DNA of 64,000 nucleotides from Candidatus Limnocylindrales bacterium. GTDB lineage: Bacteria; Moduliflexota; Moduliflexia; Moduliflexales; JAUQPW01. How positions within the stretch are numbered: position 1 is the first letter of the stretch; each line of letters opens with the position of its first letter. Where the stretch lies: the NCBI GenBank assembly GCA_035559535.1, contig DATMBG010000034.1:1-64000 (forward strand), written 5' to 3'. The notes beneath the pieces are model-generated. The model was not told the origin of the DNA and searched no databases. It saw only the letters and a list, made by a program, of their open reading frames with translations. A program made the translations under genes and the position numbers. Below, in pieces: positions 44,800 through 54,039 of this stretch.

Positions 44800-46338
44800 T
44801 TAATTCTCAACGGGCAATCTTCGCTTGCAGACATGATTTCCGACCCACATGCCGGGGTAAATATCGTTTCCAAGCAAAATGGTGGGGTCTAGTGAATTGT
44901 CATCGATGCAATAGGTCTGATATCCGTACGGAACCGGGTAAACTTTGCCGGTTTCGGGATCGCGCACCAGTTCCTCGCCAGCCAATGCAGCTACCCAGTG
45001 GCGTGCATCGTGGACCATCGCCTCCTGCCGCCGCTCGAAGGCCTCTAACTGCATTTGCTGTACAGCCCGCCCGGCACTGTCAATGAGCTGTTGCTGTACC
45101 TTGGCGCCCTTCACGATTGTCTGGCCCATCTTGATCAAAATGTCGGCTTCCTGTGCGTAAATGCCGACAAGAGCTGTGGCGAAACGGCTGCCCCAACCCG
45201 GAGTGGGCCGCACAGAGTGAATTACGCCAGCGCAGAGATCGCGCCAGCTCTCAGCTTGACTGGCTGGCACCGAACAGCCGGCGATTAACGCGAGACTCGT
45301 CACCTTCCCTGGCCCTAGTATCGGATTCGGCAGATGGTACATGGTAATAGTGCCCCAGTAATCCAGCGGGCCCATTGGACTTGAGCTGAGGACTTGATAA
45401 AAAGCCTGGGACGCAGAGATTGGGATCAAGTCCGGGTGGCCAAAGGAAAGGCCCTGCCAGTGGGATTGCTGGAGCCGTTCGATCACAAGCTGTAAGCTTT
45501 CCCCGGGCGACCATGATCGGGAAGAATCCTGAAGCTGCATCTGGACGGACGGAATCACGCATTGCATGAGGATATTGCCGAACGGATTAAACCCTTGCGA
45601 GCAACTGGCAATTCTGGCCTGATAACGGAGGTCAGAAACACTGACGATCAACACAATAATCGACGGCTGAGTCTTTCCAGAGGGCGCCATTATGAAGACG
45701 TCGCCTTGGGAGGAAGAGTTAATCGACCAGTCAACCGGCAGATAGACCGTGAATTCACCATTGGCAGATCGCGTCGGCGTCAAGGGAACTGCCGGTGTGG
45801 CTTTTTCAGACGGCGTGGACTTAACCGGTACCTCTGCAGCTTCTATCCTGCCAATCGTAAAGCTGCGCTGCATTTGATCGAACGCGCTTCTGACCAAAGC
45901 AAGTTCCGCTTTGGGCGCGGACTGAATCAAGACAAATGTGTGATCGCCGCTGGCTACACCGGACAACGTAAGATAGGCTTCCATGCCCTTCGGATTGATT
46001 CCCGAATAGGCGACCGATACGCCGTTTAAGCCGGCCAGAACTGCGCCTGAGCGGCCTGTTTCGGTCAACTCGCGCCATTGCCGTCCTATTTGTCCAGCTA
46101 AAGAGACGATCAGGCTGGCTGGATCAGAGGATCCGTGGGAGATGAGTATGGTGAGATACGAACTACCGTGAACGAATGATACAGAGTCGGCATTCAGCGG
46201 TGTAACGGTCCATCCCGGTGGCACTTCGACACGAAACCGGTTCTGTGGATCAGAATAAATCTGCGCAGCTGAGGCGAAGCTGAACACCAGCAGCATGCCC
46301 AGCATCAAAGCGATTGCAAAGCAGCGCTCCCATTTCAT
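44800..46338 (-). CDS. Secreted two-repeat protein of unknown function
   Basis: 512 residues. A signal peptide (CFAIALMLGMLLVFSFASA) is followed by two related domains: residues about 27-165 (RFRVEVPPGWTVTPL) and about 190-375 (EFTVYLPVDWSINSS), each like PsbP/DUF1795-type beta sandwiches. A helical linker and a C-terminal part with ARHWVAALAGEELVRDPETG and two late Cys follow. The G+C is higher than in the host-like regions. It is read towards the YcxB-like gene, 14 bases away. Confidence 0.65.
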   Translation of the reverse strand: MKWERCFAIALMLGMLLVFSFASAAQIYSDPQNRFRVEVPPGWTVTPLNADSVSFVHGSSYLTILISHGSSDPASLIVSLAGQIGRQWRELTETGRSGAVLAGLNGVSVAYSGINPKGMEAYLTLSGVASGDHTFVLIQSAPKAELALVRSAFDQMQRSFTIGRIEAAEVPVKSTPSEKATPAVPLTPTRSANGEFTVYLPVDWSINSSSQGDVFIMAPSGKTQPSIIVLIVSVSDLRYQARIASCSQGFNPFGNILMQCVIPSVQMQLQDSSRSWSPGESLQLVIERLQQSHWQGLSFGHPDLIPISASQAFYQVLSSSPMGPLDYWGTITMYHLPNPILGPGKVTSLALIAGCSVPASQAESWRDLCAGVIHSVRPTPGWGSRFATALVGIYAQEADILIKMGQTIVKGAKVQQQLIDSAGRAVQQMQLEAFERRQEAMVHDARHWVAALAGEELVRDPETGKVYPVPYGYQTYCIDDNSLDPTILLGNDIYPGMWVGNHVCKRRLPVEN

Positions 46339-46693
46339 CTTTTCATCTTATGAGCCGATTATGAGCCAATTTTCCCGCATCCCATCCCCTCATCAAAGAC
46401 AGCGCCAACACCATCGTCATAGCCCGTCGGGAAATCGTTTTCATCTCCATTCTCCTCGATTAAAGTTCGCTCTTTCTTTCCTTCGTCCCTTACCGCCCAA
46501 TTCAGCCCAAAAGGGGTCAAACCCCGACTTGTGAGGCTCTCTTTCTAACAACCAGCGGGGTAGTATAAATGCACCCGTTGTGGCAACCATAGCAAATAAT
46601 CTCATCCACACGAAGTACCTCAGGGACCTTATCTCCGCCCCCAGTGCGATATGCAGAACAAATGCGGCTTGGCTCATTACGGTGTCCCTTACG
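46339..46693. other. Region between the secreted-protein gene and the leader copy
   Basis: Overlapping short frames on the minus strand (for example one with VDEIICYGCHNGCIYTTP, TTG start near 46705) have no good start or ribosome-binding site. It may contain a broken small zinc-binding gene. No firm gene is called. Confidence 0.35.
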
Positions 46694-47090
46694 AGCTAAT
46701 ATCAAATAGACCCCAAACCCGGCGTAATATCCAGATCCTTCCTCAACTTTACCCTACTTTAGGAGTATTTCTCCAGTTAATCCAAACCCTACACAGCCCA
46801 AGGGTCCTTTTTTGTTTTCACTATCCTTTATCTTGGGTCTACCTTTCCGGTTTGCTCATACCCTCTAAGTCGTGGTTTTTCTTTAACTTCTCTAACCAAC
46901 TGGACAATTCCGCTCCTATCTGTGGGGATATTGGAACCGGAAAATACCCCAACAGATATTACCTCTATATAATGAAGTACGATGAACTATTTTATAAGTT
47001 TCGCTAAACCATCAAAGGTCATAGTAGGATATCATGACAGAAATGACTCTATTTTATGAAACAAATATTGTCAAGAAAAAACCTCTTTTT
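46694..47090. repeat. Integron leader-like repeat, copy A
   Basis: This segment is a diverged direct repeat of 56146-56560. Shared blocks include TTTAGGAGTATTTCTCCAG, CTAAGTCGTGGTTT, AGATATTAC and CAAATMTTGTMAAGAAAAAA. Similarity begins at the heptamer AGCTAAT (46694-46700), at the same place where copy B meets its first cassette (GCCCAAC, 56146-56152). No integrase remnant lies to its right. I interpret it as a second attI/leader region or a duplicated island boundary. Confidence 0.65.
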
Positions 47091-47428
47091 TGTATCTGTA
47101 TCCCTTTAGTAGGTGGAAAAAGAAACACCCCCATCCTCCCTCCAGGGGGACTGACATAGGGTTGCTGCTGCTGAATCCCCCCTGGAGGGAGGATGGGAGA
47201 GTGTTCAGACAGAAAAAGTGACACCTATTAAATTGTTGTAGAACCGTCTACTTTATGTTAAAGAACAAAAAGGCTTTCGACATATATAAATTTTTAAACA
47301 CCTTCCAGCCCAGGCTGGAAGGGATGGGCCCACCGCCTGGTACGGGTGGATGATCATCCACCCCTACAGTCAGGCCGCATAGGGCCAGTCTCAATCAGCA
47401 TGCAAAAAACTTTCAATCCCCTGCGTAT
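47091..47428. other. Intergenic palindromes
   Basis: No gene. CCCCCATCCTCCCTCCAGGG (near 47129) pairs with CCCTGGAGGGAGGATGGG (near 47186). CCTTCCAGCCCAGGCTGGAAGG occupies 47301-47322 (10-base arms, 2-base loop), and GGGTGGATGATCATCCACCC at 47344-47363 is a perfect 20-base palindrome. They look like extragenic repeats. Confidence 0.75.
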
Positions 47429-48385
47429 TTAACGCCAAAGCGTGCCTGGACATCTACCTGGACCTTCTGCGCTTTGATTAGACATCCTTTTTCCCTTAGG
47501 TACTTCCAGGTGCTTTACAAAGTTTCCCTCTGTTCCATCGAACAGAAAAGGGTCTTGCGGTAGTACGCCGATCTGGTGCCGCAGATACCGTATATCCAGT
47601 TCGTCGTGCGGGTGCTTATCGGCGAAAAGGGAGCTCTGCTGCGGCCGATACAACCCAAGCAGCAGATTGACGAAGGTTGTCTTACCAGAGCCATTTGGCC
47701 CCACGAGCGCGGTGAATGTATGGGGTGCAAGAGTCAGGTTGACACCACGCAAGACAGGAGCATGATCGGCGTGGCCAAATGTCACATCGTGCAGGGTAAT
47801 GGCGCCACGCATACAATGGCGACGTGTGCCGGAGTATGGCTCGGGCGGAGTGTGAGTGATTAGTTGTTGCAATGACCCGAGCGCCTGATAGCCGTCTACG
47901 AACGCGGGCACGGCACCGAGAGCATCTTGTGAGTAACGCCGCAACGCGAGCAGAATCACGTTGAAGGCAAGTAGGTTGCCCAGCGAAATGTGTCCGGCGG
48001 CAACCTGACTGCCGCCGATAATGAGGAGAACGCCGACCACACCCAGCAGCATGGCATTCTGGACGGCTTGATACCATGCTTGCTGGCGAGACAATGCTTC
48101 GGTCCCACGCTTGAGCGCTTCGATCTGGATAGTTTGATGTGGGGTCTCTTGCTCTTCGGCGGTTTGTACGCGTGTCAGCGTGATCAATTGCAAGACGGCG
48201 AGTGTGCCACGGCTGTAAGCCTTGAGGGCTTTCACGCGTCGGTCAATTTGCCGCCAAAGCGCCTGCAGTGAATAGCGGTTGATTACTATTAGTAGCGGCA
48301 CAGCGAGCGAGAGGACCAACATCAGCGTTGGATTCAGCCAGACCAACGCCGCGCCGATGCCAATACCGATTTTGGAACAAAAGTA
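47429..48385 (-). pseudogene. ABC exporter truncated at both ends
   Basis: The frame covers only the late transmembrane part of an exporter (WLNPTLMLVLSLAVPLLIVI), the linker, and the nucleotide-binding domain up to the Q-loop (LVGPNGSGKTTFVNLLLGLY, HQIGVLPQDPFLFDGT). The ABC signature, Walker B and switch His are missing; the last 30 residues are unrelated. The N-terminal half of the membrane domain is also missing and the sequence fuses directly to the sulfotransferase remnant at about 48385. It was probably the exporter of the adjoining peptide/glycan cluster. Confidence 0.8.
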
Positions 48386-49009
48386 TCGCCCACCTGCAGA
48401 AAGCGGAAGATGTCCAGGAGAACCTTCAATGGCTTCATGTCCCAATCGTCGTAGAGATAGATGCGAATCTGCTCGCGTGGGAAGCGTTCCAAGTAGGGTT
48501 GAAGGAGACAGTAATAAAAGCCATTCGCTCTATATCGCCAGCCACAAGACCAATTCATTTGCTGGCATTCTTCTTCGGCATCGAGCGCCTGGGCGAAAAA
48601 AAGATGCTCGCGCCCTAACTGGACCATCATCAGATACGACGAATACGCTCGATCAACAGGGTGTCTCAGCACGGCAATCAACCGGGCGTGAGGAACGTAC
48701 AGTCGGATACGCTCCACATATGCCTCACCCACCGTAAGATATACCGGAGAGGCTTTCACCGATGGCGATGTGATGATCACGGGCTCCGCGGAACAATTCG
48801 GCATGATCTTCGAGCTTGAAGATTGTACTACTATTGAAGAATCGTTCGTCGCCAGGTCCGCAGAAATTTAGCCTCTCTCCGTTGAAGGCGAAGAAACGTG
48901 GTTCCTTGACCGGACTCATGTAAATTTGCGGGTGCTGTTTAAGCGCACGATCCAGGGCTGTAGTGCCACTCTTGGTTGCGCCAATGATCAGGAAATTGGG
49001 CATGGGCAT
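48386..49009 (-). pseudogene. Sulfotransferase gene, frameshifted and 3'-truncated
   Basis: Starts at the ATG at 49009 (or 49003). FLIIGATKSGTTALDRAL is the 5'-phosphosulfate loop of PAPS-dependent sulfotransferases, followed by MSPVKEPRFFAF. The frame breaks at IAIGES; the other frame resumes at KASPVYL and gives LRHPVDRAYSSY, the 3'-phosphate motif. One extra base in the TTT run at 48754-48756 (+ strand) accounts for this. The C-terminus is lost where it joins the ABC exporter remnant (after TFVPK). It would have sulfated a glycan or peptide product of the cluster. Confidence 0.8.
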
Positions 49010-49037
49010 ACCAACAACCTCTTGGCCTTTGACTCGG

Positions 49038-50420
49038 TCACACGTGTCTATTTTCACTGAGGAGGCAGCGATAGGCTTCGTAGCAAGCCCGCACCGTGTC
49101 ATAAGCGGCTTTCCAAGTTCCCCCTTTGTGATCATCTATCACCCTCCCATCCGCCTGGCAGGCGGTGAACCACTCACCCCACTCAGGGTCAAAAAAGTGC
49201 CCGAAGGTGAAATCGGCCAGTTGCTTGAAGTAGTCAATGTAGCGGCGCTGCCCACTCAGTGCATACATGAGCACCAGCGCTTGCATCCCTTCGCCTTGCG
49301 TCCACCAGGGTTTCTCAGTGCTGGCAAGAATCCCGTTCCGATACACATATTGATAAAAGCCCCCATGCTGTGCGTCCCAGCCGTGGCGCAAAGTAAAATC
49401 CAGGATACGCTCTGCCGTGGTGTAATATTCTGGAACCCCAGTAACCTGATGCATTCTGAGCAACAGCCAAGCCGCCTTCGAATTGTGCCCGATTAAGGCT
49501 TGGCCACGGACGGACATTGGGTCGTAGACCCAGTTCGTATGGAATCGTTCAAGGACACAGCCATATTTACGATCCACCATTTGCAAGACAATTACATCGG
49601 CAATCTGCCGGGCTCGCTCCAGGTAGGCAGCTTCCTTGGTTGCCTCGTGCAAAGCCATGATGGCGGTCAGCATAACCAACTGAATGTAGCTCATCTTGGC
49701 ATCCGATTTCACCTTCCAATCCGACTGGCAGCTTTCGTAATAACCCAGATGATTTTTGTCCCAAACCCGCTGCTCTAACAGACGATAGGTTCGTACCGCA
49801 TAGTCAAGTGCCGTCTGGTCTTGTGTGACACGGTGGTACTCTACCAAACCCAATAGCACGTACGCCTGTTGGAATGAGTTCTTATCAGGCTCTCTAACAC
49901 GTCCATTCCGATAGACGCTTTTGTACCACCCCCCGCGTTGTTTGTCCCACATGTTTTCGATGAGAAACCTGACTCCTTCCCTCGCCAGTTCGAGATAGGT
50001 GGGAGAACGGAACAATTCGTAGCCTATAGAGAAAGCGCAGACCATACGCCCCTGCATGGCGGTCGCTTTCAGATCATCCTTGTAGACCTGCCCCTGGCGA
50101 TCGAGGTGCGTGATAAAACCGCCGTAGCGCCGGTCAGGAGAATGTCGTTCCCAGAACGGCAATAGAGCCGACCGAATATGCTCTAGGAAAAAGTCGCCGG
50201 TATACTCAGCAGCACTTTTCAGCAGACACAACGGCTTCTGATGGCTTGGAGCAAGCGGCATGCGTGCCTTGAGCCTCGTTCGCGCCCCCTGCAGCCTGGC
50301 ATAGACCTCCCAGAAGGCAAAGGCGAACATATCATGCACGCCTCCATTACCCCGGGGAGACACGAGCCTCTTCACAGGCTTCTTCAACGGTGCTAAGATC
50401 AGATGACGAATCGTCTTCAT
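49038..50420 (-). CDS. AGE-family epimerase/isomerase (N-acylglucosamine 2-epimerase fold)
   Basis: 460 residues. An N-terminal extension of about 70 residues precedes an (alpha/alpha)6 barrel. Repeated motifs such as GGFITHLDRQG, GGWYKSVYRNG, GGFYQYVYRNG and EWFTACQADG, plus conserved His in LIGHNSKAAWLL, match the AGE superfamily (sugar epimerases, mannose isomerase). It may epimerise a sugar of the glycan built by the two neighbouring glycosyltransferases. The gene appears intact, in contrast to the two genes downstream. Confidence 0.82.
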   Translation of the reverse strand: MKTIRHLILAPLKKPVKRLVSPRGNGGVHDMFAFAFWEVYARLQGARTRLKARMPLAPSHQKPLCLLKSAAEYTGDFFLEHIRSALLPFWERHSPDRRYGGFITHLDRQGQVYKDDLKATAMQGRMVCAFSIGYELFRSPTYLELAREGVRFLIENMWDKQRGGWYKSVYRNGRVREPDKNSFQQAYVLLGLVEYHRVTQDQTALDYAVRTYRLLEQRVWDKNHLGYYESCQSDWKVKSDAKMSYIQLVMLTAIMALHEATKEAAYLERARQIADVIVLQMVDRKYGCVLERFHTNWVYDPMSVRGQALIGHNSKAAWLLLRMHQVTGVPEYYTTAERILDFTLRHGWDAQHGGFYQYVYRNGILASTEKPWWTQGEGMQALVLMYALSGQRRYIDYFKQLADFTFGHFFDPEWGEWFTACQADGRVIDDHKGGTWKAAYDTVRACYEAYRCLLSENRHV

Positions 50421-50458
50421 GGGAAACCTCCAAAAATGTTATTGGCTTAATGTCAAGT

Positions 50459-51136
50459 TCATCTGGCCCGGCGCCGGTCCAGTGCGGCTTTGAGAATTTG
50501 GGTGAACTCGCCCATGACCATCTCGCGGCAGCGAATTGTCAAGTTATTGGTGTGAACTCTTCTACGCATCACCACGTTGGGCAGTATAACGATTTCGAGG
50601 GCTGCTTCTTGGGCCCGAGCATACCAATCAACAAACTGACCAACATGCCAATGCGTCGCAAACAGCCCAACACGCATAAATGCCGCCCGGCGAATCAGCA
50701 TCGCGCTGATGTGCAAGCCGTTCAATGTCATTCCTACAAATCGGGCAGACTGGGCAGCAACACCGGCATCGGTACTGCTGAATTGCTCGAACTGTCCAAA
50801 CACCGCGTCCAGTTCTGGCCGAGCCGCGAGGGTTGTCATTTGTCGCGTGAGTTTCTCTGGCATCCACACATCGTCCGCATCGAGAAACGCAAGAAACTCG
50901 CCGCGCGCCTGCTCGACGCCGTGATTGCGCGCCGCACCCGGTCCCTGGTGCAGCTGAAAGCAATAGCGCACTGGGAATTGCTGTGCCACACGCGCGCTCT
51001 CATCCGTCGAGCCATCGTCCACGACGATAATCTCGATGGGACGATAGGTCTGCGCCAGCACGCTCTTTATCGCTTCAGACAGGTAACGCTCACCGTTATA
51101 GACCGGGATAATGACGCTGACCAGTGATGCAGTCAT
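50459..51136 (-). CDS. Family 2 glycosyltransferase (copy 1)
   Basis: 225 residues. SVIIPVYNGERYLSEAI and IIVVDDGSTDESARVA form the nucleotide-sugar site, and LAFLDADDVWMPEKL contains the Asp-Ala-Asp metal motif. It is a GT-A inverting transferase; donor and acceptor are unknown. About 28 residues around the DDGSTDE motif are identical to copy 2 (51844-52536), and the underlying DNA is nearly so, showing a recent duplication with later divergence of the C-terminal, acceptor-binding half. The start overlaps the methyltransferase gene by 41 bases. Confidence 0.92.
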   Translation of the reverse strand: MTASLVSVIIPVYNGERYLSEAIKSVLAQTYRPIEIIVVDDGSTDESARVAQQFPVRYCFQLHQGPGAARNHGVEQARGEFLAFLDADDVWMPEKLTRQMTTLAARPELDAVFGQFEQFSSTDAGVAAQSARFVGMTLNGLHISAMLIRRAAFMRVGLFATHWHVGQFVDWYARAQEAALEIVILPNVVMRRRVHTNNLTIRCREMVMGEFTQILKAALDRRRAR

Positions 51137-51839
51137 CTCCTAATGAGTGTTGGTAACTGGAAGAGTGCTCATCTTTATAATCCTTAAGCAGAAGACCGGC
51201 TTGCCTTATCAGTAATTTTTCGAACAGCCACCATGTAGCCTTTGTAATATCTCGATGTGAGAATGGAACTCGTTCAAGAACTGGTCGATTGCGATTGTCG
51301 GACGCTCCAAAAAGAGGCTTTTCAGGTTCCCACATATAATGATCAAAGATTAAGATGCTGTCTGGTTGAAGCAAAGCCCAGACTAACCGGGCGTCAGTCC
51401 CTACATCGGCGACACAATGACTCCCATCTATATAGATGATATCGTAACTGTTCTCACGCAGCAGTGGTAGGACGCCTTGTGACCTACCTATTATCTTGAT
51501 GACTTGAGACGTCCGCCCCGAGACCTGGATATTGTGATCGAACCGACTTTCGGCTCTTCGAGACCGAAAGATATCTACACAGATGATCAAGCAGGTAGGA
51601 TGGGTAAGAGTGTTCTCCAGGAACCAAAGTGCCGAACGCCCTTCGTAACTACCAATTTCAAGGAGACGCACGTAGGCTTTTCCTTTGAGATCACCCAGAC
51701 ATTTCCTCCAGACCGGTATTGCCTGTGCGGTATAGTCAGCCGTAAAAGGATGCACTAGGATGTGCCTCTTGAGCCTTTGCAGCAATCGTTCTAGCAGAAT
51801 GATTGCGGCGACTACTCTCTCAGGAATAACCGCCTTCAT
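51096..51839 (-). CDS. Class I SAM-dependent methyltransferase
   Basis: 247 residues. LLEIGSYEGRSALWF is the SAM-binding glycine loop, ICVDIF the acidic end of strand 2, and DIIYIDGSH the following strand, as in the Methyltransf_24 group acting on sugars or small hydroxyl groups. The C-terminus is rich in Ser/His (HSSSYQHSLGDD). Lies between the two glycosyltransferases, so its substrate is probably their product. The overlap with copy 1 (41 bases) is unusually long. Confidence 0.82.
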   Translation of the reverse strand: MKAVIPERVVAAIILLERLLQRLKRHILVHPFTADYTAQAIPVWRKCLGDLKGKAYVRLLEIGSYEGRSALWFLENTLTHPTCLIICVDIFRSRRAESRFDHNIQVSGRTSQVIKIIGRSQGVLPLLRENSYDIIYIDGSHCVADVGTDARLVWALLQPDSILIFDHYMWEPEKPLFGASDNRNRPVLERVPFSHRDITKATWWLFEKLLIRQAGLLLKDYKDEHSSSYQHSLGDDCITGQRHYPGL

Positions 51840-51843
51840 GCGC

Positions 51844-52536
51844 CTAACCTTCCTTCTTCAATTCACGCTTGCGCGCCACTGAACGTCTCAATGCAATAAA
51901 CACATTTTGCATATTCTCCGCCATGTTAACCGAGGTGTTCCTGTCGTGAATGCGCTTCAGTAATAGCACCCGATCAATCACTGCCATTGGCGTGCCAAGA
52001 TCATTCGCGCGGGCGAACCAATCGACATCTTCCGCTGTGCTCATCTGCGGGTCGAATATCCCAACGTGGTTAAACACTTGCCGTCGCGCAACGAGGGTCT
52101 GTATAAGACGGACCGACCAGTCGCCCTCCAGGATCTCTTGCCGGAGGAGCGTAGCGGGAAAGGGGCAGCCGGGTTCTAGAAAGAATTCGATTCGCGTGGT
52201 GGTGTATTGCACGTCGGGATGTTCGATCAAATAGCCAACCTGCACCTCCAGTTTCTCCGGCATCCACACATCGTCCGCGTCAAGAAACGCGAGGAATTCG
52301 CCATGCGCCTCCATGATGCCACGATTGCGCGCCGCGCCTGGACCACTGTGCGGCTGACGGTAATAGCGCACCGGATACCATTGGGCCACACGCGCGCTCT
52401 CATCCGTTGAGCCATCGTCCACGACGATAATCTCGATGGGACGATAGGTCTGTGCCAATACACTTTCAATTGCTTCCCCCAGATAGCGCGCGCTATTGTA
52501 GATTGGCACAACCACGCTGACGAGTGGCGCAGTCAT
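51844..52536 (-). CDS. Family 2 glycosyltransferase (copy 2)
   Basis: 230 residues. SVVVPIYNSARYLGEAI, VVDDGSTDESARVA and FLAFLDADDVWMPEKL are the GT2 elements. The C-terminal half (VFNHVGIFDPQMSTAEDVDW) has the acidic ED motif typical of the catalytic base. It shares the first half with copy 1. It overlaps the HprK-like gene by 4 bases, indicating operon translation. Confidence 0.92.
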   Translation of the reverse strand: MTAPLVSVVVPIYNSARYLGEAIESVLAQTYRPIEIIVVDDGSTDESARVAQWYPVRYYRQPHSGPGAARNRGIMEAHGEFLAFLDADDVWMPEKLEVQVGYLIEHPDVQYTTTRIEFFLEPGCPFPATLLRQEILEGDWSVRLIQTLVARRQVFNHVGIFDPQMSTAEDVDWFARANDLGTPMAVIDRVLLLKRIHDRNTSVNMAENMQNVFIALRRSVARKRELKKEG

Positions 52537-53576
52537 TGGAGTAGCATTTTCATCATGGTTTCCGATATCCGCTCCAGTTCTGTCCCCAGTTCAAGATGAT
52601 AACAGGGAATTTGTCTGACCAAATCGGCAAGGGCAAGGAATTCGAACTGTCCTGTGCCTGGGAATAGAAAGAGCGAACTCGGAGCGAAGGCTCGCAGTGC
52701 GGCGATCGGTGTAGCCAGGGTCAAAGTAGTTTCAGGACGCCCGGTGACCCGTGTCAGTAAAATCACCCGCACAGGCAAACCCGCGATCAAACTGCTCGGC
52801 TGATACTGATAGAGGTAAAGAAGCGCTTTTTCACTGGCGAGTTCTTCAGGGTTGCTAATGGCAGATAGCAAGGTCGGGAAATTCTCAAGGTGGACAGCAT
52901 TCAGTTTGGCAGAGTTGTAGAGGCTATAGACATACGGCACGCCATTAGGGACCAACAAGCAATAGTCGTCGCCGACATAGCGCCATCCTCCTACGAGAGC
53001 AGCTAAGGCGGTGGTTGATTTGCCACTACCTCCCGACCCTGCCAACAGAACCCCATCTTTCAAATGCCCAACCGCCCCGGCATGGACTAACAAACGCCCG
53101 TGTTGGCGCATCCACCAGTGGAGGATGGCACGCAGGGGAGCGCCCCGCTCGTAAGTCGGAACATGGCAAGCATCTCGAATCCAATACACTCCCAGGTTTT
53201 CTGTAATGTCCAGCGTGCTCACCGCGCCCACATCCGCAGATAGTGCAACATGGATGCGCGTATCACTGAAGCCGCGCACATCACCGCGCGCGATGCAGCC
53301 ATCTAATCCCCAAGGACGCGGCGGCATTGACGTGCCCGTCGAGGCGCTGTCCCACAGACAAATGGTCAAATCCGCCTCACCGATGTCGGAAGACACCGCC
53401 AGATGCTCCAGCGCCGGCGTGATAAACGGCACCAGTGCAGATCCCGCAAACCGCAGGCGAACGATATAACCCCCAATGGTGTAGTAGCGATCAATAGCAC
53501 CGCCGACGGTTTGCTCGGCGCGTTGATAGGCGTCGTATACGCCCTCGAAAAAGGCAAGCGGACTCGTCTCAGTCAT
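52533..53576 (-). CDS. HPr kinase-like protein
   Basis: About 347 residues from the ATG at 53576; the longer open frame upstream merely overlaps the PqqD-like gene. GVLLAGSGGSGKSTTALAAL is a Walker A loop in the HPr kinase/phosphatase arrangement, preceded by HAGAV, with the following YVGDDYCLL typical of HprK-type kinases. Such proteins, paired with PqqD-like proteins, occur in lasso-peptide and other RiPP or glycan clusters, where some phosphorylate the product. The substrate here is unknown. It overlaps both neighbours by 4-8 bases. Confidence 0.85.
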   Translation of the reverse strand: MTETSPLAFFEGVYDAYQRAEQTVGGAIDRYYTIGGYIVRLRFAGSALVPFITPALEHLAVSSDIGEADLTICLWDSASTGTSMPPRPWGLDGCIARGDVRGFSDTRIHVALSADVGAVSTLDITENLGVYWIRDACHVPTYERGAPLRAILHWWMRQHGRLLVHAGAVGHLKDGVLLAGSGGSGKSTTALAALVGGWRYVGDDYCLLVPNGVPYVYSLYNSAKLNAVHLENFPTLLSAISNPEELASEKALLYLYQYQPSSLIAGLPVRVILLTRVTGRPETTLTLATPIAALRAFAPSSLFLFPGTGQFEFLALADLVRQIPCYHLELGTELERISETMMKMLLQ

Positions 53577-54039
53577 GGTCCTCTTTCCTGATCGGCCAGC
53601 CCTGTTCATCCACTTCATGGATCGGATCGAGCAGCAACAAGTCTTGCAGATCGGTATACTTGTGGAGCGACGGCACCTGAAACGCGGAACGCGCCGCCAG
53701 ATTTGGATCCGGTATTGCGGGAGCAGCGTGGGGCACGGATGGTGCGTCATCCAACGGCGCAATGAGCGACTCGCGTTGCAACTCGATCAAGAACTGCTCC
53801 ACTCCTTGCTCGATGTCAGCGCAGTTGCCAGTATAGCGCTGGGTCAGCATGTGGATGATGTCGTTCACCGACGCGTTCTGCGCAATCTGTTCCCAGATCA
53901 CTGAGCCGACGCCATCAGTGCTGAAATATGCGCCGCTGTCGAAATCAATGATAATCGTCTCTCCGTCTATGGTCTGGTGAATCACTCTCGGAGTATTAAT
54001 CCTGAAAGTGGCTGATTGTAGCATTCTCTCCCTATTCAT
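53569..54039 (-). CDS. PqqD-family peptide-chaperone-like protein
   Basis: 156 residues. The N-terminal 90 residues (DGETIIIDFDSGAYFSTDGV, GSVIWEQIA, VNDIIHML) are the winged-helix PqqD fold that binds RiPP precursor leaders. A Pro/Ala-rich linker leads to a conserved tail with KYTDLQDLLLLDPIHEVDE. The tail is not part of ordinary PqqD and could be a docking or substrate segment. The gene opens the minus-strand cluster. No precursor peptide gene is evident nearby, although short ones can be missed. Confidence 0.82.
   Translation of the reverse strand: MNRERMLQSATFRINTPRVIHQTIDGETIIIDFDSGAYFSTDGVGSVIWEQIAQNASVNDIIHMLTQRYTGNCADIEQGVEQFLIELQRESLIAPLDDAPSVPHAAPAIPDPNLAARSAFQVPSLHKYTDLQDLLLLDPIHEVDEQGWPIRKEDHD

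Noticed and set aside
46441-46705. Small minus-strand frames, one with a CYGCHNG motif
   Set aside because: TTG or late ATG starts without a ribosome-binding site and overlapping frames; could be a remnant but not supportable as a gene.
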